From positions 1-24,832 of the forward strand of contig JBBTSQ010000035.1 in the NCBI GenBank assembly GCA_038078755.1: a DNA stretch of 24,832 nt, given 5' to 3'. The notes under the pieces are model-generated. The model did no database searches. It had not been told where the DNA came from and saw only the letters and a program-made list of their open reading frames with translations. The position numbers and the translations under genes were made by a program. This stretch comes from JBBTSQ01 sp038078755. Lineage in GTDB: Bacteria > Patescibacteriota > Minisyncoccia > Phycocordibacterales > JBAYGS01. Of this stretch, positions 1 to 9,017 are shown in pieces. Position 1 is the first letter of the stretch. Every line of letters begins with the position of its first letter.

Positions 1-2
1 GC

Positions 3-3000
3 CAAGGCTGGATCTATTCAGACGGTGGCACCGGCGCACATTCTGCCTCTACCTCCCCAACGGTCAAATACATTACTTCGACTTCAACGACTGCATCTAC
101 TTTCGCTGGAGCAATCACCTCGTCAGCCACAACAGCGAACACGTTCCCGTATGCAAGCTCCACAGCTCTTACTGTCTCAGGAGCTTCCTATTTTGGTGGA
201 CAGGCAAACTTTACTGGTTCTGCCGCCAACATCGCTCTTGGTAGCAACTACCTTTCTGGTGATGGGGGGGATGAGGGTATATTTGTCGGTTCGACCGGGA
301 GGATTGGTATTGGTACCGCATCGCCGTCTTTCCCGCTCGATGTGCATGGAGGGACAGTTCGTTCTTATGGTGCCTCTTCTGACGCGAGCTTTGTATTTGC
401 AAAAGGTACCGGGAAAGCCGGTATGCTTGCTGCTGGCGACAGTGGTGCAGGATTTAATTTTGACGACTCTGGCAAATTTGCTATAGGAAAAAGTACGCGC
501 GCAAATATTGATGCTGGTACATACAGCGGTACCGATCTCATCACTGTGCTTGCCACTGGTAATGTTGGTATCGGCGAATCAGCCCCAGGCTCAACGCTTT
601 CGGTGTCTGGTGGGGCGACGGTTGGTGCGAGTTATGATACGACAGCGGCGCCATCGAATGGATTACTTGTCCAAGGTAACCTCGGCATCGGCACCACCTC
701 TCCCGGCCAGAAACTTTCAGTCGCGGGTGACATTTTGGGCAACGCAATCATCGGCTCATATTTCACTGCAACTTCAACTACCGCCTCCACATTCGTTGGT
801 GCCATCACCTCATCTGGTATTGTCACTGGCACTGCATTGGTTGCAAGCTCGGCTTCAGCAACCTCTACTCTCGCCGGAGGTCTGGCTATTGAGACTTCAG
901 GTTTGGTCTACGACTACTCGACAAACAATGTGGGTATTGGCACGGCGAGTCCTGTCGCGCCACTGCATGTGGTCGGTGCGTCATCCCAAGGGGTTCGTGT
1001 TTCTGGTGGTGTAAACGCGCGTCTCACTATTGTTGCTTCAGACGACTCGACAAACATGTGGAACTTTGACAACAGTGCTGGCACTCTGAGATTGTTCCGT
1101 GAGAATTATAGCTCAACGGGGGCTGGTGGTGGCGGAAGTCTGAGGATGACCATTTCCGATGATGGGACCGCTTACTTTTCGGGTAATCTCGGTATCGGTT
1201 CAACTTCACCAGCTACAACGTTCTCGGTCGCAGGCAACGGCTACTTCACCGGTGGAATTGGCGTGGGTAAATTGAACACGACTGCGAACACGATCGACGT
1301 GGCGAATACAGGGGCGTACAAGTTCAACGGTTCGAATATGATCGTCGCCTCTACGACCCTTAATAACTACTACTTTGCCGGTGCCGGACCTTCTACCTTA
1401 AACACCACAGGCACTGGCTCAATCAATATTGCCATAGGTCCAAGTGCTCTTGGTAATGTGGGAATCGGTACTCAAAATATTGCTATCGGCAGTGCTTCTC
1501 AGGTAGTAAACAGTGCAGGTAATTACAACACGTCTCTTGGTGTCAACGCACTCTATTCTAACGGCTATGGGGACGGAAACGTCGCCGTTGGTAACCAAGC
1601 TTTGTATCAAGCTTCGTCTTCAAACAACGTTGGTATCGGATATTATGTAATGGCCGGGGCCGTGACGACTGGATCAGGGAACGTTGGTGTTGGTTCAGGA
1701 ACGCTCACTCTAAACACTTCGGGTTCAAAAAACGTTGCTGTGGGCGGTGACGGTACTTCTGCTGCCGCGCTCGGCGCAAACACGACTGGTGCAAATAACA
1801 TCGGTATAGGGTATTCGGCCGGTATCACAAATACTACCGGTTCAAACAATACTCTCATTGGTGTTTCTTCCAATGTGGGTTCTTCTGGGCTCACTAATGC
1901 TACCGCTCTTGGGTATGGTGCTACTGTCGGTTGTTCAAATTGTTTGGTCTTAGGAAATGCTGTGAGTGTCGGTATCGGGACGACATCTCCGTATGCAAAA
2001 CTGTCGGTGGCGGGAAGTGCTACAGATGCAATCACATTTGCTTTGAAGCCGACTGGTTCGCAGACGGCAAATATTCTCGACATCTATAGCAATGATGCTA
2101 CACCAGTTCTAAAATCAGTTATCACTGCTGGGGGAAATTGGGGCATCGGCACCACCTCGCCGGGCCAGAAACTCTCGGTAGCAGGCGACATTTTGGGCAA
2201 CGCAATCATCGGCTCATATTTCACTGCCACTTCAACTACCGCTTCCACATTCGTTGGTGCCATCACCTCATCTGGTATTGTCACTGGCACTGCATTGGTT
2301 GCAAGCTCGGCTTCAGCAACCTCTACTCTCGCCGGGGGTCTTGCTATCGAAACTTCGGGACTCGTCTATGACTATTCCACGAACAAGGTAGGTATTGGGA
2401 CAGCATCGCCGAACGGATTGCTTTCTCTTGGTAACTCTACTGATAAAGCAAAATTGCTCGTGTATGACGGTGGGTCAGCTAACAATTTGTATGCTGGGTT
2501 TGCTGTAGATTCTCCTGCTTTGAATGATTTTACTATGTATACCCACAATAACGGTGTTTTGAAATTTGGCAAAATGGGCACAGATTTCACAACAATAACA
2601 CCATTTATGACTATTACTAATTCTGGCAACCTCGGCATCGGCACCACCACGCCAACCTCACTTCTTCAAGTCGCAGGAACGGATGCGCCGAAGTTTACTT
2701 TATCTGACACGGATGCGTCTGCTAACCAGAAACATTGGTTCATCGAGTCCGATAGCGGGGTGTTTGGCATCGGTACTACTTCTGATGCACTGTCAGCTAC
2801 CGCAAGTCGCGCTCTCTCGATCGCTTCAACCGGCTTTGGCACCACCACTCTTCGAGGGCTCAGCATTAATGGTCAGGCAACCTCGACTTCAAACGTCGGC
2901 TTCAATCTTACGGGTGGTTGTTTCGCCATAAACGGCACTTGTGTGGGAGGAGGCGGAGGATCGGGGACAGTAACTTCGATCGCTACGGCCTACCCACTCA

Positions 3001-5192
3001 CTGGAGGTACCATTACTACTTCAGGAACTATATCCCTTGCCTTTGGCACCACCACGGCAAACTCTTGGTCAGCATTGCAGACCTTTACTAATGCTTCTAC
3101 TACCAATATCGGTTCGACTGGTTCGGCATATTTTGCAACTGGCGGGGGGAGTGTGGGAATCGGAAGTACCAGTCCAGCAGCAAAGTTGGGTCTGGCGCTC
3201 ACCGTGCCGGACAACTCCGGTACTAATTATGGAGTAATGAGCGTGCTGACCGGCGGGGCGAATTCAACAGGCATCGCTGGATATTTTTCGGCGACCGGAG
3301 CAAGTAGTAATTTTGCCATCAAGGCGGTTGGGCCAACTGATTTGGCAGGCAACATCACTACTTCCGGAACGATTAATGCTCGAAGCACTCACAGCTCAAC
3401 TCTCGGTAATCTTTTTGTTGGCGACCTTACTGCTACTGATGTGTATACTGCGGGAAATGGAGGTAATATTGTTTTTGCAGGAAGCTCCGTTGGTCAAAAT
3501 ACTGTTGAAGCAACTTTTGCAAATATCCGAGGTGTCAAAGAAAATTCCACATACAACAACAGTCTCGGCGCTTTGGTCTTCGGTACTCAAAGTACCTCAG
3601 CCGGATCGAGTGTGTTATCGACGGTTACGGAAAAGATGAGAATTAGCAGTGCCGGCAATCTCGGCATCGGCACGACTTCTCCGTACGCCGCACTGTCGGT
3701 TGTCGGTGAGGGTGTATTCCGAAATATCACCGCCACATCGACTACGGCCACCACAACCATCAAAGGAGGTTTGGTTGTTGGTGCAAACGCTTTGGTTTAC
3801 GACTTTTCTTCAAATGTAACAACCGTCGATAATCTCCAGCTCGGTACACTCTCATTTGCCACAAACGCTGGCGCGGTGACATGGAACGATTTACCAGTAA
3901 CTTCTGCGGCCGCTAATGGTACGGTCGAATCATATACTGCAAAACTTGATGGTAATTCGCTACTTACAGTGTATGGGACTTCTGATGGTGCTGGTGGTAC
4001 TGCAAACAGGGCGGTGGGTATCGCTACCACTTCTCCATGGAGAACGCTCTCGGTATCAGGCACACTTGCCTTAAGTGGGTTAACGGGTGATCAGGCGGGA
4101 TCTGTTGTGGTCTGTATGAATGCTAATACTAAAGAAGTCTATGAAGGGGCAGGAACTACTTGTACAGTCTCTTCTGCTCGGTTTAAGCACAACATAGAGG
4201 CTATCAATGTTTCTGCAGTCGATATTGTATCTCGACTTCGTCCGGTAACCTTTGATTTGAACAGTAACAATGAATCCCACTACGGTTTTATCGCCGAGGA
4301 AGTTTCTCTTGTTGATGACAAGCTCATTTTCACCGATCGGGGTACGAGCACTCCTCGCGGTGTCCGATACGAAGAATTGACGGCGATTTTGACGAAAGCG
4401 ATCCAAGAACAACAGGCGCAGATTAACGCACTCGCAAGTTCTACTCCTACTACCGTAAGTACAGGAAGCAATTACTCAATGGCCGATATTATTGATCGTG
4501 TGGTTGCGTATCTTCAGTCAGCCACCGAAGTTGTATTTTCAAGAATTCGTTCGACATTGGCTGTCTTTGATCGTGTCGAAACCAACACCGCTTCAGTGCA
4601 GAACGGTATTGAATTTACCGATTCAGTAACTGGCACTAAATACTGTGTCACGATTGCAAATGGTGAATGGAATAAGCAAGCGGGAACTTGTGCTTCAACT
4701 ACGTCTACCCAATCATCCTTAACGGCTACCACAACTTCATCATCAACTTCTTCCGGCGCTGATACTCTGTCTCCGGTCATTACGCTCAACGGCAACAATC
4801 CAGCTCGAGTAGAAAAAGGCACCACCTATCTTGATCCGGGAGCGATCGTTTCGGATAATGTAAATGACAATCTCGGAGTGACTGCTGAAGGCGACCAAAT
4901 TGATACGAGTGTGCTTGGTGATCACACAGTTCGATACAGTGCTATTGATCAGGCCGGTAATCGAGCCGAAGCTACCCGCACAGTGACGGTGTTTGATCCG
5001 TATGCAACTTCGACAACAGAGAGTGCGACCACAAACCCCCTTGATTTAACAGAGAATGCGACAACCACTCCAAGCACCTCTATTGAAACACCTCCAGCTG
5101 AACCGGCACCGACAGAGACAACAACCCCAGCAGAACCTCCGGCTTCTATAAGTACAGAAACGATAGCCACCACGACGCCATCAGGCAATTAA
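3..5192 (+). CDS. Giant surface fibre/adhesin with internal Peptidase_S74 domain (5' partial)
   Basis: The frame is open from the first bases of the window, so the gene is cut at its 5' end; at least 1,729 residues are visible. GTG at 342 is only an internal codon. Most of the protein is repeats of the form GIGTTSP..KLSVAG, typical of phage-tail-fibre-like shafts. A stretch at about nt 1390-1960 has NIAIG/NVGIG spacing like the YadA-type beta-roll head. Near the C end, nt 4173-4420 encode a Peptidase_S74 (endosialidase chaperone) domain: SARFKHNI, LRPVTFDL, GFIAEEV, then a coiled coil (IQEQQAQINAL). After it come a helical linker, a DUF5011-like Ig domain (about 4757-5001) and a Thr/Pro/Glu-rich tail with no membrane anchor. 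The likely role is a trimeric surface fibre for attachment to host cells or surfaces (inference). It is followed at 11 nt by a membrane-anchored gene and then a LamG gene. Confidence 0.9.
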   Translation, partial: QGWIYSDGGTGAHSASTSPTVKYITSTSTTASTFAGAITSSATTANTFPYASSTALTVSGASYFGGQANFTGSAANIALGSNYLSGDGGDEGIFVGSTGRIGIGTASPSFPLDVHGGTVRSYGASSDASFVFAKGTGKAGMLAAGDSGAGFNFDDSGKFAIGKSTRANIDAGTYSGTDLITVLATGNVGIGESAPGSTLSVSGGATVGASYDTTAAPSNGLLVQGNLGIGTTSPGQKLSVAGDILGNAIIGSYFTATSTTASTFVGAITSSGIVTGTALVASSASATSTLAGGLAIETSGLVYDYSTNNVGIGTASPVAPLHVVGASSQGVRVSGGVNARLTIVASDDSTNMWNFDNSAGTLRLFRENYSSTGAGGGGSLRMTISDDGTAYFSGNLGIGSTSPATTFSVAGNGYFTGGIGVGKLNTTANTIDVANTGAYKFNGSNMIVASTTLNNYYFAGAGPSTLNTTGTGSINIAIGPSALGNVGIGTQNIAIGSASQVVNSAGNYNTSLGVNALYSNGYGDGNVAVGNQALYQASSSNNVGIGYYVMAGAVTTGSGNVGVGSGTLTLNTSGSKNVAVGGDGTSAAALGANTTGANNIGIGYSAGITNTTGSNNTLIGVSSNVGSSGLTNATALGYGATVGCSNCLVLGNAVSVGIGTTSPYAKLSVAGSATDAITFALKPTGSQTANILDIYSNDATPVLKSVITAGGNWGIGTTSPGQKLSVAGDILGNAIIGSYFTATSTTASTFVGAITSSGIVTGTALVASSASATSTLAGGLAIETSGLVYDYSTNKVGIGTASPNGLLSLGNSTDKAKLLVYDGGSANNLYAGFAVDSPALNDFTMYTHNNGVLKFGKMGTDFTTITPFMTITNSGNLGIGTTTPTSLLQVAGTDAPKFTLSDTDASANQKHWFIESDSGVFGIGTTSDALSATASRALSIASTGFGTTTLRGLSINGQATSTSNVGFNLTGGCFAINGTCVGGGGGSGTVTSIATAYPLTGGTITTSGTISLAFGTTTANSWSALQTFTNASTTNIGSTGSAYFATGGGSVGIGSTSPAAKLGLALTVPDNSGTNYGVMSVLTGGANSTGIAGYFSATGASSNFAIKAVGPTDLAGNITTSGTINARSTHSSTLGNLFVGDLTATDVYTAGNGGNIVFAGSSVGQNTVEATFANIRGVKENSTYNNSLGALVFGTQSTSAGSSVLSTVTEKMRISSAGNLGIGTTSPYAALSVVGEGVFRNITATSTTATTTIKGGLVVGANALVYDFSSNVTTVDNLQLGTLSFATNAGAVTWNDLPVTSAAANGTVESYTAKLDGNSLLTVYGTSDGAGGTANRAVGIATTSPWRTLSVSGTLALSGLTGDQAGSVVVCMNANTKEVYEGAGTTCTVSSARFKHNIEAINVSAVDIVSRLRPVTFDLNSNNESHYGFIAEEVSLVDDKLIFTDRGTSTPRGVRYEELTAILTKAIQEQQAQINALASSTPTTVSTGSNYSMADIIDRVVAYLQSATEVVFSRIRSTLAVFDRVETNTASVQNGIEFTDSVTGTKYCVTIANGEWNKQAGTCASTTSTQSSLTATTTSSSTSSGADTLSPVITLNGNNPARVEKGTTYLDPGAIVSDNVNDNLGVTAEGDQIDTSVLGDHTVRYSAIDQAGNRAEATRTVTVFDPYATSTTESATTNPLDLTENATTTPSTSIETPPAEPAPTETTTPAEPPASISTETIATTTPSGN
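684..953 (+). repeat. Intragenic direct repeat, copy 1 (270 bp)
   Basis: This 90-codon block in the fibre gene is repeated at 2142-2411. The encoded peptides differ by one residue (STNN versus STNK). The central 92 nt (786-877) are identical to the second copy, whereas the flanks differ mainly at synonymous positions. This fits an old duplication kept similar by recombination. Confidence 0.9.
2142..2411 (+). repeat. Intragenic direct repeat, copy 2 (270 bp)
   Basis: Second copy of the block at 684-953 in the same reading frame. It encodes the same GIGTTSPGQKLSVAG shaft segment. Confidence 0.9.
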
Positions 5193-5203
5193 TATGAAGA
5201 GAT

Positions 5204-5773
5204 ATGAATAATTTTTCCACAACACAAAAAGCGCTCTTTGTTAGTATGCTCTTGGTCGTGATCGGGATAATCGTCTGGTTTTTGGCACGAGATGTCACTT
5301 CCTCTGATTTTTCAAAAATTCCAGGAATTCGACTGATTGAAAAAACGGCGGTTACAGCTAGTCGAGAGGAGTTATCTAAGACTGAAATTTCCTACACGGA
5401 TTCGGTAGTCGGGTTTTCTTTTGCTTATCCATCAAGATATCGTATCACTAGTTTTGACGATGCTGGTGGTAGAGTAGTTTTGGTCCGCAATACCTCAAAA
5501 GATATTGTACTTCAGATATTTGTGACAGATAGGACTGATCCAAAGCCGTTAACGCTTGCCGAAATAAAGGCTGTACCAGGTATCAAAGTTGGTAGGAATG
5601 GTACCGGTGTCGTGGGGAATGAACAAGTACCATCTGTCGTATTCGAGTCGATTACCGATGGTTTAACGAGCCAAGAGGTGTGGTTTGTTCGAGATAGTCT
5701 TTTATATCAGGTCAGCACCTACAGCACTGACGCGCCGTTGTTACCAATCCTAACTTCGCTTATCTGGGAATAA
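5204..5773 (+). CDS. Membrane-anchored extracytoplasmic protein of unknown function
   Basis: A protein of 189 residues with one N-terminal transmembrane helix (about residues 9-28, VSMLLVVIGIIVWFLA) and an extracellular globular part. The part around residues 68-80 (VGFSFAYPSRYRI) resembles the start of small PsbP-like secreted domains, but that likeness is weak. It lies 11 nt after the giant fibre gene and 2 nt before the LamG gene, so the three probably form one operon and one surface structure. It could anchor or assist the fibre; this is inferred from position only. No strong ribosome binding site is visible. Confidence 0.75.
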   Translation: MNNFSTTQKALFVSMLLVVIGIIVWFLARDVTSSDFSKIPGIRLIEKTAVTASREELSKTEISYTDSVVGFSFAYPSRYRITSFDDAGGRVVLVRNTSKDIVLQIFVTDRTDPKPLTLAEIKAVPGIKVGRNGTGVVGNEQVPSVVFESITDGLTSQEVWFVRDSLLYQVSTYSTDAPLLPILTSLIWE

Positions 5774-5775
5774 AT

Positions 5776-7212
5776 ATGAAAATGAATAATACAAAAATCT
5801 TAGTCGGGTTGGTTCTGTGCGTGTTTGTTTTTTTGCCACTGTTTTCATTTGAGGTCCGCGCTCTTACCGGCACCACGCAAAAGCCTCCCAATAACCTCGG
5901 TCTCGAAGGGTACTGGTCTTTTGATGAAGGAAATGGCACAAAAACCACTGACGCGTCCGGCAACGGCGATACGGGGACAATTACTAATATGGAGTCTTCT
6001 GATTGGGTGGTCGGTCGGAAAGATGATGCGCTCGAGTTTGATGGTTCAGATGAGTATGTTGATTTAGGCACTGCCGTTTTGGATATTACTGGAGATGTGG
6101 CGTTTACCATGTGCGCATGGATCAATACCGATTCTATCAGTACCGCACAGGCGGTTGTTGCTACGGGCAATGCGTCAGTTGCTTTGAATGCCGTGGCACT
6201 TTTTATCAATTCAAATAGTAATGGCGCTGTTTCTCTTGAATTTGCTGGGGCCAATACTGCCACAACCGCAGGCGGAATGATTACTGTCGGAGAATGGTAC
6301 CATGTGTGCGGTGTTAAGACCGCAGGTGCGATTAATACCACCTCGACGCTGTATGTAAACGGTCAAAGTGTGGCTATTGATTCTGCTTCAAGTAATACTC
6401 CTACGGTGTCAACCACTGACGCTAGTATCGGCCAATTTGTGGCTAGTGGGTCATATTTTGATGGCAAGATTGATGATGTTCGCGTGTATAGCCGTGCACT
6501 TTCTGCCGGCGATGTCTTGAATTTATATAATGCAAAGGTTGGTCAGTTGGCTACATCGAGGAATCAATACCTTACGAACGGCCTACTACTCCTCTATTCT
6601 TTCGATGGACTCGATGTTATAAGCGAGACGGTCTATGATAGAAGCGGGCAGGGGAACAATGGCACAACGGAAAACTTTTCTACCACAACGACTCCGTCCG
6701 CTGGCCAGATCGGTCAAGCATTTTATTTTGATGCCGGGAGTATTAAGGTAACATCTGGCTCGAACGTATCCATCAGTGATGCCGGGTCCCGGACGATTTC
6801 GGTGTGGGGAAAGTTAGATGACGCGGCTACGGACGGCGCTCTTGTTTCACTAGGTTCGGCTGGCGACAATACTTTATTTGCTCCAGTGTGCTTAAGTTCA
6901 ACTTGGCAAATAAATGGCTACGGTCTTGGCAATGATTTTGATACCGCCGTTGCTTGTAATTACGAATGGCATCATCATTTGATTACCTACAATGGCACCG
7001 ATGCAGTTTACTATCTTGATGGAGTGCAAATTGGTAGTTTTACCCACACCTATGCTACTACGCTTGCTGTTGCAGTTATTGGCGCCCGGCCAGATGAAGG
7101 TATTACTCGTTGGGCAGGACTCATCGATGATGTGCGTATCTACAACAGAGTCCTTTCATCGAGTGAGATTACCCGTCTTTATAGTTTAGGCAGATCAACC
7201 GGCATCCAATAA
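5776..7212 (+). CDS. Secreted protein with two LamG/concanavalin A-like domains
   Basis: A protein of 478 residues. Residues 1-30 form a signal peptide (Lys and Asn start, a hydrophobic LVGLVLCVFVFLPLF core, then FEVRA before the likely cleavage). Two LamG-like jelly-roll domains follow, about residues 42-232 and 268-475. Each opens with a form of G-L-x-x-Y-W/S-F-D and a D-x-S-G-x-G/N pattern, and each closes with the typical IDDVRVYSRALS or IDDVRIYNRVLS strand. Such domains bind carbohydrate or protein ligands on the cell surface. The start is 2 nt after the preceding stop with GGGA just upstream, so it is translated with the two upstream surface genes. There is no catalytic motif; a binding role is more likely than a glycosidase. 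Confidence 0.88.
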   Translation: MKMNNTKILVGLVLCVFVFLPLFSFEVRALTGTTQKPPNNLGLEGYWSFDEGNGTKTTDASGNGDTGTITNMESSDWVVGRKDDALEFDGSDEYVDLGTAVLDITGDVAFTMCAWINTDSISTAQAVVATGNASVALNAVALFINSNSNGAVSLEFAGANTATTAGGMITVGEWYHVCGVKTAGAINTTSTLYVNGQSVAIDSASSNTPTVSTTDASIGQFVASGSYFDGKIDDVRVYSRALSAGDVLNLYNAKVGQLATSRNQYLTNGLLLLYSFDGLDVISETVYDRSGQGNNGTTENFSTTTTPSAGQIGQAFYFDAGSIKVTSGSNVSISDAGSRTISVWGKLDDAATDGALVSLGSAGDNTLFAPVCLSSTWQINGYGLGNDFDTAVACNYEWHHHLITYNGTDAVYYLDGVQIGSFTHTYATTLAVAVIGARPDEGITRWAGLIDDVRIYNRVLSSSEITRLYSLGRSTGIQ

Positions 7213-7229
7213 CCATTCGTGCATAATTT

Positions 7230-7238
7230 TGGTATACT
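7230..7238 (+). promoter_or_regulatory. Extended -10 promoter for gap
   Basis: TGG-TATACT with only 9 nt between the box and the ATG at 7248. There is no convincing -35 and no Shine-Dalgarno sequence. A start of transcription at about 7245 would leave a leader of only a few bases. Confidence 0.65.
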
Positions 7239-7247
7239 AATGACACT

Positions 7248-8324
7248 ATGAAAAAGATCAAAGTAGCAATCAACGGATTTGGGAGGATCGGCAGAGCCTT
7301 TTTGAAGGTGGCGCGAGAGCGAGCGGATGAGCTTGAGGTAGTGGCGATCAATGACTTGGGCGATATCAAGAGTTTTGCGTACTTACTCAAATATGACACT
7401 GCATACGGAGTGAGTGATTTTGAGGTGACTGTAAAAGCAGATAATTCTGCATTGATTGTGGGTGGTAAAGAGATTGCTTTTGTGAGTGAAAAGGATGCGA
7501 CCAAGCTTCCATGGGGTACGCTTGGGGTGGATGTAGTGGTGGAGTCTACTGGACTATTCACTTCGTACGAAAAAGCGCAGGTGCATATTACTGCAGGAGC
7601 AAAACGAGTGGTGATTTCTGCGCCGGCGAAAGACCCAACACCGAACGACGCGGAACAAACGCGGACAGGTGCGGAAACAGAGAGTCTTGCTGTATTGGGC
7701 GAAACTGTCTTGATGGCTATGAACGAAGAAAAGCTTGGTACCTGTCAGATTACTTCCAACGCTTCCTGCACGACCAATGCTGGTTCGCCTTTGCTCGCCA
7801 TTCTCGACGAAGCGCTCGGCATCGAAAAAGCTCTTTTGAATACTGTGCACGGCTACACCGCTAGTCAGTCACTCGTCGATGGTCCAAACAAAAAGGACTT
7901 TCGAGAAGGACGAGCGGCGGCGCAAAATATCGTGCCTTCTTCGACCGGTGCGGCGATTGCAGTAACTAAGATACTCACTCATCTCAAAGGACTTTTTGAT
8001 GGTGTCTCGATGCGGGTACCAGTGGTGACAGGCTCGATTGTCGATATTACCTTCATTTCCAAACGCGGAACAAACGCGGAAGAGGTCAACGCCATTTTGC
8101 GCAAAGCATCTAATGATACTCGCTGGAAAGGTATTTTTACCGTTACCACTGAGCCGTTGGTCTCCTCCGACATCATCGGCAACCGCCATGCTTCTATCGC
8201 TGACCTCGCTTTCACCCGTGTTGTTGGTGGCAATCTCGTAAAAGTGATGGCGTGGTATGACAATGAGATGGGGTATACATATACACTAGTTGATCATGTG
8301 ATTAAGGTGGGGAAACTTCTGTAA
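7248..8324 (+). CDS. gap: Glyceraldehyde-3-phosphate dehydrogenase
   Basis: A cytoplasmic glycolytic enzyme that oxidises glyceraldehyde 3-phosphate to 1,3-bisphosphoglycerate with NAD(P). The N-terminal Rossmann motif is INGFGRIGR (residues 8-16). The active-site motif SNASCTTN gives catalytic Cys174, and His201 in TVHGYT is the partner. The C end has the usual WYDNEMGYT. At 358 residues it is about 20 longer than usual. The extra part is residues about 130-150 (after ISAPAKD, before the catalytic motif), where most family members have only a short loop. The family's second cysteine (CTTNC) is Ala here. It is preceded by an extended -10 box very close to the ATG. Identity is secure; cofactor preference cannot be judged. 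Confidence 0.97.
   Translation: MKKIKVAINGFGRIGRAFLKVARERADELEVVAINDLGDIKSFAYLLKYDTAYGVSDFEVTVKADNSALIVGGKEIAFVSEKDATKLPWGTLGVDVVVESTGLFTSYEKAQVHITAGAKRVVISAPAKDPTPNDAEQTRTGAETESLAVLGETVLMAMNEEKLGTCQITSNASCTTNAGSPLLAILDEALGIEKALLNTVHGYTASQSLVDGPNKKDFREGRAAAQNIVPSSTGAAIAVTKILTHLKGLFDGVSMRVPVVTGSIVDITFISKRGTNAEEVNAILRKASNDTRWKGIFTVTTEPLVSSDIIGNRHASIADLAFTRVVGGNLVKVMAWYDNEMGYTYTLVDHVIKVGKLL
7648..7665 (+). repeat. 18-nt repeat inside the gap insertion
   Basis: ACGCGGAACAAACGCGGA here is repeated exactly at 8063-8080 in the same gene but in a different reading frame. This copy lies in the segment that encodes the extra GAPDH loop. It is itself built from two ACGCGGA units. Confidence 0.85.
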
Positions 8325-8358
8325 TTTTCAATTAACAATTATCAATTTTCAAAAGACC
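8325..8358. repeat. AT-rich intergenic repeat
   Basis: Short AATTTTCA/CAATTTTCA units recur in this spacer between gap and the next small gene. No hairpin terminator is visible. A similar low-complexity spacer (repeated TGAATC units) lies at 13077-13107. Confidence 0.5.
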
Positions 8359-8559
8359 ATGAAAAAAACTTCAATCGTAGCAGTAGTTGTAATAGTATTG
8401 CTTTTAATTTCAGGTTATGTTGAAAATAATTACTGCCGTATATGGGTGACAACTGATCCGATTGGAGCACCAAAAGATTACAGACATACAACTGGATTTT
8501 GTAATTTGAATTCGTATGTATCAATACCAGGGGCATTCTTTTTGGGTTGGTTAAAATAA
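8359..8559 (+). CDS. Small membrane-anchored protein, unknown
   Basis: A 66-residue protein with a Lys-rich start and one hydrophobic helix (residues about 5-20, IVAVVVIVLLLISG), then a short outer part with two cysteines (Cys26 and Cys48) that could form a disulfide. It is clearly more AT-rich than gap and rpiB on either side. It ends 4 nt before rpiB, so the two may be translated together. I do not recognise the family. The coding call rests on the start, membrane helix and tight spacing. Confidence 0.55.
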   Translation: MKKTSIVAVVVIVLLLISGYVENNYCRIWVTTDPIGAPKDYRHTTGFCNLNSYVSIPGAFFLGWLK

Positions 8560-8563
8560 TAAA

Positions 8564-9013
8564 ATGAAAATCTATTTTGGTGCCGACCATGCAGGGTTTG
8601 AACTTAAAAACGTACTCGTTGAGTATGTGAAGTCGCTTGGTTTTGAGGTGGAGGATATGGGGGCACACACCCTTGATGCAAATGACGACTACACGGGGAT
8701 TATGGCGCCGGTTGGTTTTAAGGTGGGAAGTGATCCAGAAAAATACAGGGCGATTATTTTGGGTGGCTCAGGGCAAGGGGAAGCGATAGTGGTGAACCGG
8801 TTTCCTGGTGTGCGAGCAGTAGTATATTACGGCGGAAATCTAGAAATTATCAAACTCTCTCGTGGGCACAATGACGCCAACATCCTCTCTCTCGGTGCCC
8901 GATTTTTGACTTCCGACGAAGCTAAAGAAGCAGTAAAACTCTGGCTCGAGACCCCTTTTTCAAGAGAAGAGAGACATAGCCGAAGAATTGAGCAAATAGA
9001 TCAAATTTCATAA
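8564..9013 (+). CDS. rpiB: Ribose-5-phosphate isomerase B
   Basis: A 149-residue RpiB/LacAB-family isomerase that interconverts ribose 5-phosphate and ribulose 5-phosphate in the pentose phosphate pathway. Visible motifs are GADHAGFELK at the N end, GGSGQGEAI (residues 67-75) and HNDANILSLGAR (from residue 102). The E. coli-type catalytic Cys before GTG is Gly here. The GGSG.GE pattern is that of the Mycobacterium tuberculosis-type enzymes, in which a Glu (here Glu73) acts as the base. It is followed at 4 nt by the epimerase gene that uses its product. Confidence 0.93.
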   Translation: MKIYFGADHAGFELKNVLVEYVKSLGFEVEDMGAHTLDANDDYTGIMAPVGFKVGSDPEKYRAIILGGSGQGEAIVVNRFPGVRAVVYYGGNLEIIKLSRGHNDANILSLGARFLTSDEAKEAVKLWLETPFSREERHSRRIEQIDQIS

Positions 9014-9017
9014 CCCC

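Noticed and set aside
1643..2083. Long antisense open frames across the fibre gene
   Set aside because: They mirror the repetitive Thr/Ser/Gly-rich sense codons, and two of them share the same start because of the 270-bp repeat. No start signals are present.
684..2411. CRISPR array or insertion sequence
   Set aside because: The repeats are coding, long, only two in number and not regularly spaced. No transposase or terminal inverted repeats are present in the window.
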